A stretch of 64,000 nt of DNA from Orientallactaga sibirica (GCA_036365145.1 JAEOAD010000048.1:15631001-15695000); one strand, 5' to 3'. Shown: positions 52,564 to 63,609, numbered from the stretch's first letter. The notes: generated from the letters alone by a model not told the origin. Numbers and translations: made by a program.

Positions 52564-53036
52564 ATTTTCAGGGAGAGGGGCAAAGGTTAAAGCTGACCTC
52601 CATTTTCTCAACTCTGCTCTAGAGTTTTCCAGGGTGGACCATCTGAGGGTTCTAACTGTCCAGCCCCAGGGCTGGATGCTGAGAGGGATAGAGTTGCAGG
52701 GAGCCTTTCCACATGCAGGAGTAGCTCCAGTGACCTGCTGTGGGTCAGAGTGGGAAATGGCTCCACTGTCCTTAATTGATTAAAAACCAGCATTCACACA
52801 GTATACCAAGTTAAAGATCAATTCACTATTAAGTCCACATGGGTGCACACAGCAACTCCTTCTAGCAGTCATGGTTGGTTTTAGTGTTCTTAAACATCTT
52901 TCAAGTCTGTTTAAGGCTAATGGAATCCTTCAAGCTGCTAAAGTAGGTTAATGAAGCATAGCTCCAACTGCGTTATTACTGTATTTGATTTGATGTTGAC
53001 ATTTGGGGAATGGATTTGGGTATGTAAAAAAATTTC
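52564..53036. other. Intron 3 sequence without a recognised feature
   Basis: Nothing recognisable. Confidence 0.5.
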
Positions 53037-53037
53037 A

Positions 53038-53196
53038 GCTGGGTGTGGTGGTGCATACCTTTAATCTCAGCACTTGGGAGGCAGAGGTAGTAGGATTGCT
53101 GTGAGTTTAAGGCCATCCTGAGACTACATAGTGAATTCCAGGTCAGCCTGGGCTGTAGTGAAACCCTGCCTTGAAAAACTAACACCCCCGCAAAAG
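53038..53196 (+). mobile_element. B1 SINE
   Basis: Sense B1 (gctgggtgtggtggtgcata...gaaaccctgccttgaaaaac). Confidence 0.9.
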
Positions 53197-53389
53197 TCAG
53201 CAGTGAACCTGAAAGATTGAATGTTCAGGAAAGGCTAGGGTCTCTTAGGTCTAAAGATTGAGAGTGCAAAAATCAGACTTGTGTGTCTTTGGTAGGAAAC
53301 TGATGAAAGATGGTAAGGGGAACTTACTTGAATTAGATAGGTCAAGATGGAAATGGCCAGACTAGACAAGTGCAAGAATGGCTTGAAGG

Positions 53390-53512
53390 GAGCCAGGAAT
53401 GGGGATTTATACCTATAATCATAGCACATAGGAGCCAAGGTGAGAGGATTGCTGAGTTCCAGGCCAGCCTGGGCTATAGAGTAAGAGACCCTGTCTCCTG
53501 TCTCAAAAATAA
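53390..53512 (+). mobile_element. Old B1 relic
   Basis: Diverged sense B1 (gagccaggaatggggattta...agaccctgtctcctgtctca). Confidence 0.65.
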
Positions 53513-54280
53513 AGATGGAAAAGGTTTGGGAAGTAACTGGATGTGAAGGTAACAGGCAGTAATGTGGGGAGCAGGGAAGTGGAACTTTTGTACAAAAAGC
53601 TTTATTGTTAAATATACAAATAGCATAGCATGTATTTTGATAGTAAATCTCTATACAGTAAAAAACCAGAGATTTCTCAGAAGTAACTTGATCCTACCAA
53701 ACCTTTCTCTGTGCTGTTAGTGTTGTAAATTGTTTTATTTTAAATTTTTGTTAATTAGAAGCTTTGTTGTATGGACAAACCATGTGTTGGTCTCATTCCC
53801 CTTGTATTATCCTATTATAACCCCTCCTTCCTGCCCCTGTGCCACTGAGGGTCCTCCTTAGTGAGGTTATTGGCATTCACTATGGGGATATGAGTTATGA
53901 AGGCTGCTGTCAGTCATTTGGTGATTGGGGGGGGTGAGGGTAGGCAGTGTGGCTCTTAAAATCTTTCACTGTGTGTCTTTAAATATGTCCAAGTAGAAAG
54001 CCAGTTAGGGTTTCTGGAGCCTTTTTTGGTGGTGTTTCATAAATGGGATTATTACACATGCCCAGTGTCTGCACTGTATGAGTTCATATAGAATTATGTC
54101 CTTTTCAGCTGTTTCCAGTGATGCATAGCAAAACTACCGTGACTTAAATAAAGCAGTCTGTTGGTAAACACTGAAGATCTTTCAGACGTCTGCTGTTATA
54201 AACGAGCAGCCATACCCAGGGTGGATATTGCTGTCTAGGAGGATGAGTTTGCATTCTACCAAAAGCATTAACAGCTGGGG
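53513..54280. other. Intron 3 sequence without a recognised gene
   Basis: 53740-54240 ('cattccccttgtattatcct', 'gttttgatagta') could be a worn LINE, but I cannot support a family. Confidence 0.4.
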
Positions 54281-54592
54281 AGATCGCTCAGCTGTTACAG
54301 GCACTTGGCTAGCTGCCTGGGTTCAATTCCCAGCATTCACTTAAAGCCAGGTGCAAAGAGGCTCATGTATCTGTGATCCCAATGACAATGGGAGGTGGAG
54401 CCAGGAAAATTTTAAATCTCTGGGCCAGCTAGCCCAATGATCCTTTGCTGTCTGGTAGTTCATTTACAGTGGCAAGAAACCCTGTCTTAAAGAAAGGGGA
54501 ACACAGATGGTTCCGAGTGCTTGTCTGACCTCCACAGGTGTATCATGACACACACATGTACACACACACACACACACACAATTTCTTTAAAG
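54281..54592 (+). mobile_element. Old B3-like SINE with (CA)n tail
   Basis: 'ctggggagatcgctcagctg' head, 'ggttcaattcccagcattca' B-box region, 'gtctgacctccacaggtgta' and a (CA)n end at 54560-54580. The layout resembles rodent B3. Confidence 0.65.
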
Positions 54593-54604
54593 CAGTATTA
54601 ACAA

Positions 54605-54764
54605 GCCGGCCATGGTGGTGCACACCTTTGATCCCAGCACTTGGGAGGCAGAAGTAGGAGGATTGCTGTGAGTTCAAGGCTACCCTGAGACTACATAGTG
54701 AATTCCAGGTCAGTCTGGGCTACAGTGAGACCCTACCTTGAAAAAAAAAAAAAAAAAAAAAAAA
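54605..54764 (+). mobile_element. B1 SINE
   Basis: Sense B1 with a pure A tail of 24 bases. Confidence 0.92.
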
Positions 54765-54778
54765 GCATGTCCATTTTA

Positions 54779-54979
54779 GGGCTGGAGAGATGGCTCAGTG
54801 GTTAAGGTGCTTGCCTACAAAGCCTATGGACATGAGTTCCATTCTCCAGTATCCATGTAAAGCCAGGTGCACAAGGTAGTGGCTCATGTGTCTGGAGTTC
54901 ATTTGCAGTGGCTAGAGGCCTTGGTGCACCCATTTATTCTTTCTCTTTCTCAAATAAGTAAGGTAAATATATTTTTTAA
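54779..54979 (+). mobile_element. tRNA-derived SINE
   Basis: Sense element (ggggctggagagatggctca...ctcaaataagtaaggtaaat). Confidence 0.91.
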
Positions 54980-54992
54980 AAAAGAATGCCCA

Positions 54993-55145
54993 AGCCGGGT
55001 GTGGTGGTGCACACCTTTAATCCCAGCACTCAGGAAGCAGAGGTAGGAGGATCACTATGAGTTCGAGGCCACCCTGAGACTACATAGTTAATTCCAGGTC
55101 AGCCTGGGCCAGAGTGAGACCCTACCTCGGAAAACCAAAAAAAAG
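54993..55145 (+). mobile_element. B1 SINE
   Basis: Sense B1, first of a pair enclosed by aaaagaatgccca (54980-54992, 55280-55292). Confidence 0.91.
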
Positions 55146-55149
55146 CCTA

Positions 55150-55279
55150 AGCCAGACGTGGTGGCGCACGCCTTTAATCCCAGCCCTTGGGAGGCAGAGG
55201 TAGGAGGAGACTACATAGTGAATTCCAGGTCAGCCTGGGCCAGAGTGAGACCCTACCTTGAAAAACAAACAAACAAAAA
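55150..55279 (+). mobile_element. B1 SINE, internally deleted
   Basis: Sense B1 in which 'gaggtaggagga' joins directly to 'gactacatagtg'. It lies within the same outer target duplication as the preceding B1. Confidence 0.9.
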
Positions 55280-55424
55280 AAAAGAATGCCCATTTCTGCA
55301 AACTCAAGCCAACTTCTGGACACTTTAAATCATTCTCTATTTTGTCAATGATAGGCAAAATTATATTTCCATTGTTTTAATTTTTATTTCCCAATTATTT
55401 GTTATATATTATCTGAGTATTTAT

Positions 55425-55635
55425 GTCATTCATTCACTTATTTATTTAAGAGAGAGAGAAGCAGAGAGAGAAGGAGGGAGGGAGAAGGGGCATGCCAGGG
55501 TCTATAGCCACTGCAAACGAACTCCAGATGCATGCGTCACCTTGTACATCCGGCTTACATGGGTCCTGGGGAATCGAACCAAGGTCCTTTGGCTTTGCAG
55601 GCAAGTGCTTTAACTGCTAAGCCATCTCTCCAGCC
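55425..55635 (-). mobile_element. tRNA-derived SINE with 12-bp target duplication
   Basis: Antisense element flanked by ctgagtatttat (55413-55424, 55636-55647). Confidence 0.95.
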
Positions 55636-55829
55636 CTGAGTATTTATATTTATGATCTTAGTCACCTGTTGAATTTCCTTCATTATAGTGTTTTGATTGA
55701 GAAATCTGTTACTTAGTTTTCCTATTCTGGGTATTAAGTTTTTACACACTCAGGATCTGATATGCACATGTGCACTCCTACTATGCTACTGTCTTTGCTT
55801 GTGTTGTTTTGCCATAAAGAGGTTCTTTT

Positions 55830-56040
55830 TCACATATGTGTGGTATGCAAGTGTGTATAGGCACACATGTATGTGTGGATGCATGTGCCTGGAGACCAGT
55901 GGTTGATGCTGAGTGTCTCTTTTGATCCCTCTGCTCACTGATTGGGCTGTCCTGGGGATCTTGCTGTCTGTGCCTCCCACTGCTGTGCCTTCATGCTTGT
56001 GTGGCAAGCTCTTTGCCCTCTGAGCCACTCACCAGACCCA
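55830..56040 (-). mobile_element. Old SINE relic
   Basis: Worn antisense text ('gtgtgtataggcacacatgt', 'tcatgcttgtgtggcaagct', 'ctctgagccactcaccagac') of the same old type as at 28346 and 45745. Confidence 0.5.
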
Positions 56041-56117
56041 TCAGAGATGCCTCATGTTTGTGCAGCAAGTATTTCCTTTCTGTTTTCTAAAGACAACAAT
56101 AAAAACAAGTACTCGTG

Positions 56118-56290
56118 TTCTTTGAGCACTTACAGTGCTATTTTTACTCTTCATAACAACATAATGTCTCGGTGTAAGGGACATTACGATCCCAGTTTTA
56201 AAATGAGGCTGTGATTCTGAGAGTTGAAGGAAATTGCCTATGATGTTCCTATATGTAGAGGCAGAACCATCACATTGGCCCAGTTAAGTC
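56118..56290 (-). mobile_element. MIR relic
   Basis: 'ttgagcacttacagtgctat', 'cttcataacaacataatgtc' and 'cccagttttaaaatgaggct' correspond to an antisense MIR. Confidence 0.65.
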
Positions 56291-56318
56291 TTGCCCTAGC
56301 AGCTGTCACCTTACATTT

Positions 56319-56538
56319 AAAAAAATATGTTATTCATTTATATATTTAAAAGCAAGAAAGAATCAGAGAGAGAGAGAGGAAGAGAGAGAGAATGACTGTG
56401 CCAGGGCTTATAGCCACTACAAACTCCAGATGCATGCGGCCACCTTGTGAATCTGGCTTACGTGAGTACTGGGGAACCAAACCTGGGTCCTTAGACTTTC
56501 CAGGCAAGCGCCTTAACCGCTTAGCCATCTCTCTGGCC
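56319..56538 (-). mobile_element. tRNA-derived SINE
   Basis: Antisense element. 'cttacatt' on both flanks and again after the next SINE. Confidence 0.88.
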
Positions 56539-56547
56539 CTTACATTG

Positions 56548-56771
56548 TTTTTTTTGACCTTAACTTAAAACATTTTTTAAATTTAAATTTAATTTTATTT
56601 ATTTGAGAGAGAGAGGACAGAATGGGCATGCCAAGGCCTTCAGCTGCCACAAATGAACTCCTGATGCATGTGCCACCTTGTGCATCTGACTTACGTAGTT
56701 CCTGGGAAATTGAACCCAGGTCCTTTGGCTTCGCAGGCAAACACCTTAATTGCTAAGCCATCCCTCCAGCC
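56548..56771 (-). mobile_element. tRNA-derived SINE
   Basis: Antisense element between 'ttacattg' (56540-56547) and 'ttacattg' (from 56773). Confidence 0.88.
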
Positions 56772-56910
56772 ATTACATTGGGCTTTTAAAGACCTCTTTG
56801 TCCCCAAGATTAAGAATCACTATCTATTTTGAATATACCTCCCTAATTAATACATTTTCTTGATCTAACTTTGTTTTATGATCACTTTGCAAAAGCAAAT
56901 GATATCCTAA

Positions 56911-57065
56911 GGCTGGGCATGGTGGCACATCCCTTTAATTCCAGCACTAGAGAAGCAGAGGTAGGAGGATCACTGTGAGGTTGAGGCCAGCCTGAGACTA
57001 CAGAGTGAACTCCAGGTCAGTTTGGGCTAGAGCCAGACCCTACCTTGAAAAATGAAAAAGAAAAG
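56911..57065 (+). mobile_element. B1 SINE with 9-bp target duplication
   Basis: Sense B1 flanked by gatatccta (56901-56909, 57066-57074). Confidence 0.91.
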
Positions 57066-57086
57066 ATATCCTAGATAGCCCAAACC

Positions 57087-57238
57087 TTTTTTTGTCTTTT
57101 TTTTTTTTTTTTTTTTTCCCGAGGTAGGGTCTCACTGTAGCTCAGGCTGACTTGAATTCACTATGTGGTCTCAGGGTGGCCTTGAACTCATGACGATCCT
57201 TCTACCCTGCCTCCCGAGTGCTGGGATTAATGCCTGAC
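57087..57238 (-). mobile_element. B1 SINE, head-truncated
   Basis: Antisense B1 with a long T edge, ending early at 'gctgggattaatgcctgacc'. Confidence 0.86.
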
Positions 57239-57254
57239 CATCTATAGCTTTTTT

Positions 57255-57408
57255 TTTTTGTTGTTGTTTTTCGAGGTAGGGTCTCACTCTAGCCCAGGCT
57301 GACCAGGAATTCACTATGTATTCTCAGGGTGGTCTTGAAGTCACAGGGATCCTCCTACCTTTGCCTCCCGAGTGCTGGGATTAAAGGCATGCGCCACCAT
57401 GCCCGGCT
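57255..57408 (-). mobile_element. B1 SINE with 16-bp target duplication
   Basis: Antisense B1 flanked by catctatagctttttt (57239-57254, 57409-57424). Confidence 0.96.
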
Positions 57409-57424
57409 CATCTATAGCTTTTTT

Positions 57425-58407
57425 AAAAGGTAATTTTTAATTCCTTTGTCTTAGACTTTCCTTAAAATTTCTTTTAAATTTTGTATATGTTGTTTTAGTG
57501 GAGGAAATTTTAGCGTTTTATATATTTTGTACACATTCAGAATCTAAGAGTAAAGTTTCTTCAAGTAGCTGATTTTTCTCTGCAGTTGATCAACCAGCAC
57601 ACGGAGTTCTCTTTAGTCAGGGGCCCACTGGAGGTCTTGCTTTGTGTATTGCATGGGGGGCGGGGGGCTGCTATCTGGTTTGTCTCTAAAGCTCTGCTTT
57701 ACAACGCCACGTGGTTATTAGGGTCTAATGAGATGCTGCCTCTTAAGTCCTTACAGTTGTGTGATAGGGTTGTGTTGTGCCAGGTCCAGCACTATATCTG
57801 AGCACTGACAGTTTTCTGTTGTAGCTACTCATTAGACTGATGGCAGGGAATGTTAATGGAATTTTAATTCTCGCAGCTAGAGTGGACTTTAGAGATTATT
57901 GGCTTTAAAGGGATAATTCATGAGCCACATCAGAGCCTGACTGCACAGCAGTGACCTGTAGGAGTTCTAACACCTCACTCCTCACCTACTAAATCAGACT
58001 GTGGAGTGGGGACTCAGTAACTTACCTTTAGTAAACTGCATTTCACAAACAGTCGGCTTGGCCTCCACCAGCAGTTGTCCAGCTTCTGTTTTCCAGTTTG
58101 CCTGATTTAAAGTATTTAAAGGGGAAGAAAGATGAGATAATGAAACTCGCTTCTTGTCTTTGCAGAGTCTGTTGTGCATGTGTGTGAAGGCAGGTTGTAG
58201 CCTGTGCTCATAAAACAGGTGGCTTTGCTTTTTAAAAGATTTTTTTAACCAATTCAGTCATAACTTTTATATGTGGAAATTATCTGTTTCTAATTTATTA
58301 TAAGCAGTAAGCATTTGTACTTTTAATTATGTAAAATACTAGGTTCATTTTAAATTTGTTTTAAAGTTACTCTGAATAGTTCTTTAATGTTCTGTTTTTA
58401 TATTTAG
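57425..58407. other. 3' end of intron 3, unique
   Basis: No recent repeat for nearly 1 kb before exon 4. It contains a G-rich run near 57656 (gggggg cggggg). No gene seen. Confidence 0.55.
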
Positions 58408-58637
58408 AGCTTTTTGACAACTACATGCAGCAAGATGCCCATGAATTCTTAAATTACCTTCTAAATACGATTGCTGATATTTTACAAGAAGAGAGAAAGC
58501 AAGAAAAACAAAATGGTCGCTTACCCAATGGTAATATTGATAGTGAAAATAACAACAGCACACCAGACCCAACGTGGGTTCATGAGATTTTTCAGGGAAC
58601 ATTAACTAATGAAACTAGATGTCTTACTTGTGAAACT
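58408..58637 (+). CDS. USP12: USP12 coding exon 4 (residues about 115-191)
   Basis: This 230-nt exon starts with the last two bases of Glu115, then [20 protein letters not shown], which contains the conserved QQDAHEF block (residues 122-128). It ends at CLTCET, giving the first zinc-ribbon pair Cys186/Cys189. The stretch [20 protein letters not shown] is diagnostic for USP12 over USP46; I recall Asn in place of the Ser in human. The acceptor is tttttatatttag and the donor ACT/gtaagt. Translation past the donor adds a few intron residues and then a stop, so the exon boundary is required. Introns on either side are 11878 and 4454 bases. Confidence 0.98.
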
Positions 58638-59452
58638 GTAAGTATATATCATAAAACTTGGCTTTGAAAAAACTTAATTTGTTGTTTTAGAATTTGTTCT
58701 TTGAGGATAAAAATATAGGAGATGCATTTGAAAATTAGAAATCTTAGAGGCAAATATAAATGTTACAGATAATACTTTCCAGTTGAAAGGGAATCTGCCT
58801 ATACTTGTGTGTGACCCTGTTTATCAACAGTGGATACCCATGATAGATTCCTGCTACAGTTGGAACTCTTTGATTTTGCTTCAGTTTAGGGGACCTTAAA
58901 ACTGTTTTATAGAAATACTGTGTCATCAGCGTGCCGGTAGTAAATTTCTAGGACAGGAAGGTACAGTCGTGTATGTTCAGAATAGTGAAATGGCTTTTCA
59001 ATACCAGGATAATCTCCTGGGACTACCATCCTATATGTGTCATTGATTTTGTAATCAATATATTGCACGATTGTATGTTAATTTATTTTTCTTCTACAGT
59101 TGTGTGTGGTATCTATTATTGGGCTAAAAACATACTGTGTACACTCCAAAAGGGAAAATTTCCTCTTGCTAGACACTTTGTAAAGATGATGCTTAAAAAT
59201 AGGTTGTGTCTAGAATCGGATAGCTCTACAGTAGTAAATAGATAAAATTACATATCCTAAATAAACTCGTAGAGTTGAACGTCATCCAGGTTAAGTTGAA
59301 AGAAGTATAATTGAATTCCTAACTTACATTGGCAGTAGCCTGTGAAGATGTTTTGGGGTTAGAGTAAAGATATTTTGGTGTGAGCATTGTAACTTGCTCC
59401 AGTCCTCCGTTAATTGTAGGACAGTATTTGATGTCAGGAATTGGGCTGAATA
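58638..59452. other. 5' part of intron 4, unique
   Basis: AT-rich; no repeat or gene recognised. The open frame at 58973-59245 has no recognisable similarity. Confidence 0.55.
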
Positions 59453-59470
59453 CTTGTCTTGATATATTTT

Positions 59471-59670
59471 TTATTTTTATATATTTATTTATTTACTTAT
59501 TAGAGACGGGGGGAGAATGGGCACATCAGGGCCTCCAGCCACTGCAAACGAACTTCAGATGCATGTGCCGCATGTGCATCTGGCTTACGTGGGTCCTAGG
59601 GAATCGAGCCTCGAACCAGGGTCCTTAGGCTTCGCAGGCAAGCGCTTAACCGCTAAGCCATCTCTCCAGC
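59471..59670 (-). mobile_element. tRNA-derived SINE
   Basis: Antisense element between 'cttgtcttgatatatttt' and 'ctttgtctttatatttta', an imperfect target duplication. Confidence 0.9.
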
Positions 59671-59933
59671 CTTTGTCTTTATATTTTATTGAATCAGATC
59701 ATTTATTATTTTAACTGAAGTTTTAAGATGTATTTTAGAAGGACAAATGTTATTACTAGAGCAATATTTCTGTGGGAATAGTAGATATAATGTGGGCATT
59801 TGGCAGTTTCTTGATTTTTTTAAATTGTAATGGAATTGGATCTATTAGAAACTGTCAGAATATATTTTTTCTTCGTCATTCTTCTTTCTTCTTCCTTCTC
59901 TCTTCTTAAATAAAAAAGGCCATGCTGGGCATG

Positions 59934-60203
59934 GTGGCGCACACCTTTAATTCCAGCACTCAGGAGGCAGAGGTAGGAGGATCACCGTGAGTTTGAGGCC
60001 ACCCTGAGACTACAAGAGTGAATTCCAGGTCAGCCTGGGCTAGAGTGAGACCCTACCTCCCAGCACTCGAATGGAGTGGTAGGAGGATTACTGTGAGTTC
60101 AAGGCCAGCTTGGAACAACAGAGTGAGTTCCAGGTTAGTCTGGGCTAGAGCGACACTCTACCTCAAAAAACAAAAGAAACAAAACAAAACAAAAAAAGCT
60201 GAT
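59934..60203 (+). mobile_element. B1 tandem dimer
   Basis: A full B1 (59934-60059) is fused with no A tail to a second B1 that starts inside the element at 'cccagcactcg' (60060-60203), which ends in a normal caaaacaaaac tail. Confidence 0.87.
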
Positions 60204-60480
60204 TACCATTTTAAGAAATGTGAAATGTGGTAACAGGCCAGATTGGTAAACTAGATTCTGTAGGATACTGTTAGCATGCTTTGCCAAGGCCTTTGATCTG
60301 GTTTGTAGCAGAGAAAGAGGACAGGGAAGCAACATTTATGAGGGAGTAAGTGCTGAATGTTTGTTAATGGAACATGTCAGGGTAGATGCTGATCGTTCTA
60401 CTCCTGCTTCACTGAGTCCTTCTTAGGAGCACAGGATGTATTTGCAGAGAATTTCTCAACAATTAAAAATTATTTGAGAG

Positions 60481-60601
60481 CTGGGCATGGTGGCGCACAC
60501 CTTTAATCCCAGCACTTGGGAGGCAGAGGTAGGAGGATTGCTGTGAGTTCCAGGCCAGCCTAGAACTAGAGTGAGATTCTAACTCAGAACAACAATAAAG
60601 A
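60481..60601 (+). mobile_element. B1 SINE, internally deleted
   Basis: Sense B1 lacking the 'gagactacatagtgaattcc' segment ('gttccaggccagcctagaac'). Confidence 0.85.
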
Positions 60602-60883
60602 ATGATTTGAGAATTTTTCCTTAAAAAAAATCATTGTGCAGATTCAGTAAATGTCCATGTCTTTAACAAACTAAGTTAAAGAAATGGAATCTTGGATTTC
60701 TTGAGAATTAGTGAATATAGATCCTTTCTTTGTCTGTTACTGCACAGATATTTAAGAACCAACTCTGCCAGACAGAAGATACAGGGTGGAAGGAGATGAG
60801 TTCAGATAAGTCAACTCAAAATCAATCAGCAAACAGTGTCAGAAGGTGAAGTTGAAGTGAAAAAGCAAGCACAAGATGCCATC

Positions 60884-60929
<46 letters not shown>

Positions 60930-61355
60930 TCTAGAAGAGCACTGGTAAAGCAGGTGGAGCAGGCAGGGAGTGTTGGAAGGGCGGAGGGCTTTAGTTTCCT
61001 CCCTTGACTGCCCCTTTCCCAGAACTGTGCTGTTAGCCCGGTTTCTGCAGCGAGGTCATGCTCTAGTGAGACCTCTAGCCTGGCTCTCTTCTGTGAGTTG
61101 TAGGCTATCTCCTGACAGTACTAGTGTGACATGGCATTAGGACATAGCCCAACAGTAAGCAAACATGGTGACAACACCCTTTAAAAGTGAAATGCTTCCC
61201 ATGTGGTGACAGCCTGATACCAACACGGTTGCAGTCCAAACCGGTATCTCAAGCATGCCCAGGTGATTTCGAGCATCCCTGTCAGGTGAGCACTGAAGAT
61301 GGAGAACCCTGGCCCAGCATCTGAGAACTCATTAACATTTACCTGGCTGTCTGGG
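60602..61355. other. Intron 4 sequence with a (CA)n microsatellite
   Basis: Mostly unique; (CA)n at 60890-60926. No gene seen. Confidence 0.6.
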
Positions 61356-61524
61356 TTTTTTTGTTTTGTTTTGTTTTTTGTTTTTCGAGGTAGGGTCTCA
61401 CTCTAGCCCAGGCTGACCTGGAACTCACTATGTAGTCTCAGGGTGGCCTCAACCTCACAGTGATCCTCCTACCTCTGTCTCCCGAGTGCTGGGATTAATT
61501 AAAGGCATGCACCACCACGCCCGA
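61356..61524 (-). mobile_element. B1 SINE
   Basis: Antisense B1 with a GTTTT edge and a small 'attaattaaagg' duplication near the head. Confidence 0.9.
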
Positions 61525-61529
61525 CTCTG

Positions 61530-61640
61530 TTTATTTTGAGAAAAAGTCCTGCCATAGCTTAGGCTAGCCTGGAACTCCAAGTCCTCCTCCCTCTACATCC
61601 TGTGTGTTTGCTTTAGACATATGTGCTACCTCGGCTGGCT
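61530..61640 (-). mobile_element. Old B1 relic
   Basis: Diverged antisense text ('cttaggctagcctggaactc...gctacctcggctggc'). Confidence 0.55.
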
Positions 61641-61755
61641 TATACCAAGATATTTGATCTTGCTTCGGTTCAGCCTACATACAAACCACTATCTGATCTG
61701 GGTTCAGTCACCTCTACTTTACTGTCTGTTTCATGTCACCCTGATGACTTTTATA

Positions 61756-61779
61756 CTAACTTGAGCTAACTCAAGTTAG
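61756..61779. repeat. Perfect 10-bp inverted repeat
   Basis: Arms ctaacttgag and ctcaagttag are separated by 4 bases (ctaa). No U run follows; function unknown. Confidence 0.9.
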
Positions 61780-61833
61780 CTCTTTCCTGTCTGTGAAGTC
61801 TTCCTTCCTCCTCTTTTTTTTTTTTTTTTTTTC

Positions 61834-62357
61834 TCCAGGAGATGCTTTGAAGCCTAGGTCAGTTACTTCACAGGATGAGTTTGCCTTGTGTTGTACAATA
61901 GACCGGCATCTTACATGAGAGTTTGGGTTGTAAGGTTAGCTTAGCGTACAAAGCAGAGTCAAAATCACTCTTAAAACCCAAACTATTTGTATATTACAAT
62001 ATGCAGAGTTCCTGTTTACTCACATGTATCTAAATATATATGTACAGCCCCATGATAGATATATCAAAGCTTTGTGATACTGAGTTTATAACAGTAATGC
62101 AATATTAAAATATTATTTGAAATTATTTGATCAGCTGAGTGTGATTAAGAGGCACAGGAAAAGTAAGCCAGTCATATTTCCTTCTGTAAGCTCACCTTGG
62201 ACATAGGCTCATGAAATAGAGAAATACATATTTGAAGTTCTGTCCTGTTATAATTCAGATAAGCAAGTGAGAAGCATATTCTTAAAGCTTAATAACTCAA
62301 TCAAAATTTATAATGGATTTTTGGAAGAAATAAAGGTAGATCATAAATGGAGATTGT
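61834..62357. other. Intron 4 sequence without a recognised feature
   Basis: Unique AT-rich sequence following a poly-T run at 61815-61833. Confidence 0.5.
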
Positions 62358-62569
62358 GGGCTGAAGAGATGGCTCAGTGGTTAAGGTGCCTGCCTGCAAA
62401 GCTTAATGACCCAATTCAGCTCCCCAGGATCCACATGAAGCCAGATGCACAAGGTGGCACATGCATCTGGAGTTCCTTTACAGTTGGCTAGAGGCCCTGG
62501 TATGCCCATACTCTCTCTCTATCTGTCTCTTTTTTCCTCTCTCTCTCAAATAAAGAAAACATTTCAAAA
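62358..62569 (+). mobile_element. tRNA-derived SINE
   Basis: Sense element (gggctgaagagatggctcag...ctctcaaataaagaaaac), with 'agattgt' on both sides. Confidence 0.91.
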
Positions 62570-62846
62570 AAGATTGTAATTTGGCATTGAGACTAAATTA
62601 TTTTCCGATATGATAAAATAGTACAGGTATCATGTCTTTAGTCAGGATAATATGATGATGTGTTTTATTCTTTGATATGATGCTGGGGTTTGGGGAAGGA
62701 ATGGAGTTTCTCATCACTCTACCCTTTGCCAGTGTTTGGTGTTTTATTTCACATGTGGTATAATAGGTGGACATTTTTCCAGTGCCCTTTTGGGTCATTC
62801 AAATCAATAATTATCTTCTGAACTTGAGGGAAAAAGTTATTTACAA

Positions 62847-62986
62847 GCTGGGCATGGTGGCGCACGCCTTTAATCCTAGCACTCGGGAGGCAGAGGTAGG
62901 GGGATCACCATGAGTTCAAGGCTACCCTTAGACTCCACAATGAATTCCAGGTCAGCCTGGGCTAGAGTGAGACCCTACCTCGAAAA
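62847..62986 (+). mobile_element. B1 SINE
   Basis: Sense B1 ending about 105 bases before exon 5. 'aaaaagttat' occurs on both sides (62831-62840, 62987-62996). Confidence 0.92.
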
Positions 62987-63091
62987 AAAAAAGTTATATG
63001 CAAACTACCAGTAGAATCCATGTAATTCTGTCAGCTGTAAACAATGGCTTCCTAATATTTGAAGATATATAAGTAACTCCCTATTTTACAG

Positions 63092-63168
63092 ATAAGCAGC
63101 AAAGATGAAGATTTTTTAGACCTTTCTGTTGACGTGGAACAAAACACATCAATTACTCACTGCTTAAG
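63092..63168 (+). CDS. USP12: USP12 coding exon 5 (residues about 192-217)
   Basis: This 77-nt exon encodes [18 protein letters not shown], then TSITHCL and the first two bases of Arg217. This is the fingers region of the USP fold and is nearly invariant between USP12 and USP46. The acceptor is ccctattttacag and the donor AAG/gtgtgt, a weaker donor than in the other exons. It follows exon 4 in phase (GAA ACT / ATA AGC) and joins exon 6 in phase. Confidence 0.97.
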
Positions 63169-63283
63169 GTGTGTGAAGAATTATTTCTTTGGGAATTGAA
63201 TGATTACTTTTAGTTTCAAATATTTTAAATGGCTTCATAGTTTTCTGGTATTTACAATATAAACTTATTTTTAATTTGCACAG

Positions 63284-63367
63284 GGGTTTTAGCAACACAG
63301 AAACCCTATGCAGTGAATATAAATACTACTGTGAAGAGTGTCGCAGCAAACAGGAAGCACACAAACG
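63284..63367 (+). CDS. USP12: USP12 coding exon 6 (residues about 217-245, second zinc-ribbon CxxC)
   Basis: This 84-nt exon completes Arg217 and encodes [20 protein letters not shown], then SKQEAHK and two bases of Arg245. YCEEC gives the Cys233/Cys236 pair that partners Cys186/Cys189 of exon 4 in zinc binding. GFSNT and [10 protein letters not shown] are the USP12 forms (USP46 has DFSNT and EQKYYCETCC). The acceptor is aatttgcacag and the donor ACG/gtaatt. It is separated from exon 5 by only 115 bases. The exons with the catalytic His and Asp are not in the window. Confidence 0.97.
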
Positions 63368-63609
63368 GTAATTTTTAGAGCCTTTTGGATATTTGAATGA
63401 CTCTAGCCATGGATATTGGAGGTGGGCTTTTCTAGGTGAAAGTGATTTGCAAAGATCTACTTTGAGTGAAAATTCTTAATTTTACTTGGGTGATACTTAC
63501 GGGTTACTAGATCAGTGATGTTCTGTCTGCTGCTTTACCAAAATCTATCCTCCGATTGTCTTTTGAGGTAGTCCTTCTATTTGGGAGGCAGCTGTGCTCA
63601 CCACTATAC

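Noticed and set aside
237..62569. tRNA genes at the 'ggctggagagatggcttagtgg' sites
   Set aside because: The A- and B-box-like text belongs to tRNA-derived SINEs with CT stretches and A-rich tails; no cloverleaf can be completed.
28658..63367. Assignment of the exons to USP46
   Set aside because: [30 protein letters not shown] and [10 protein letters not shown] are USP12 forms; USP46 differs at each.
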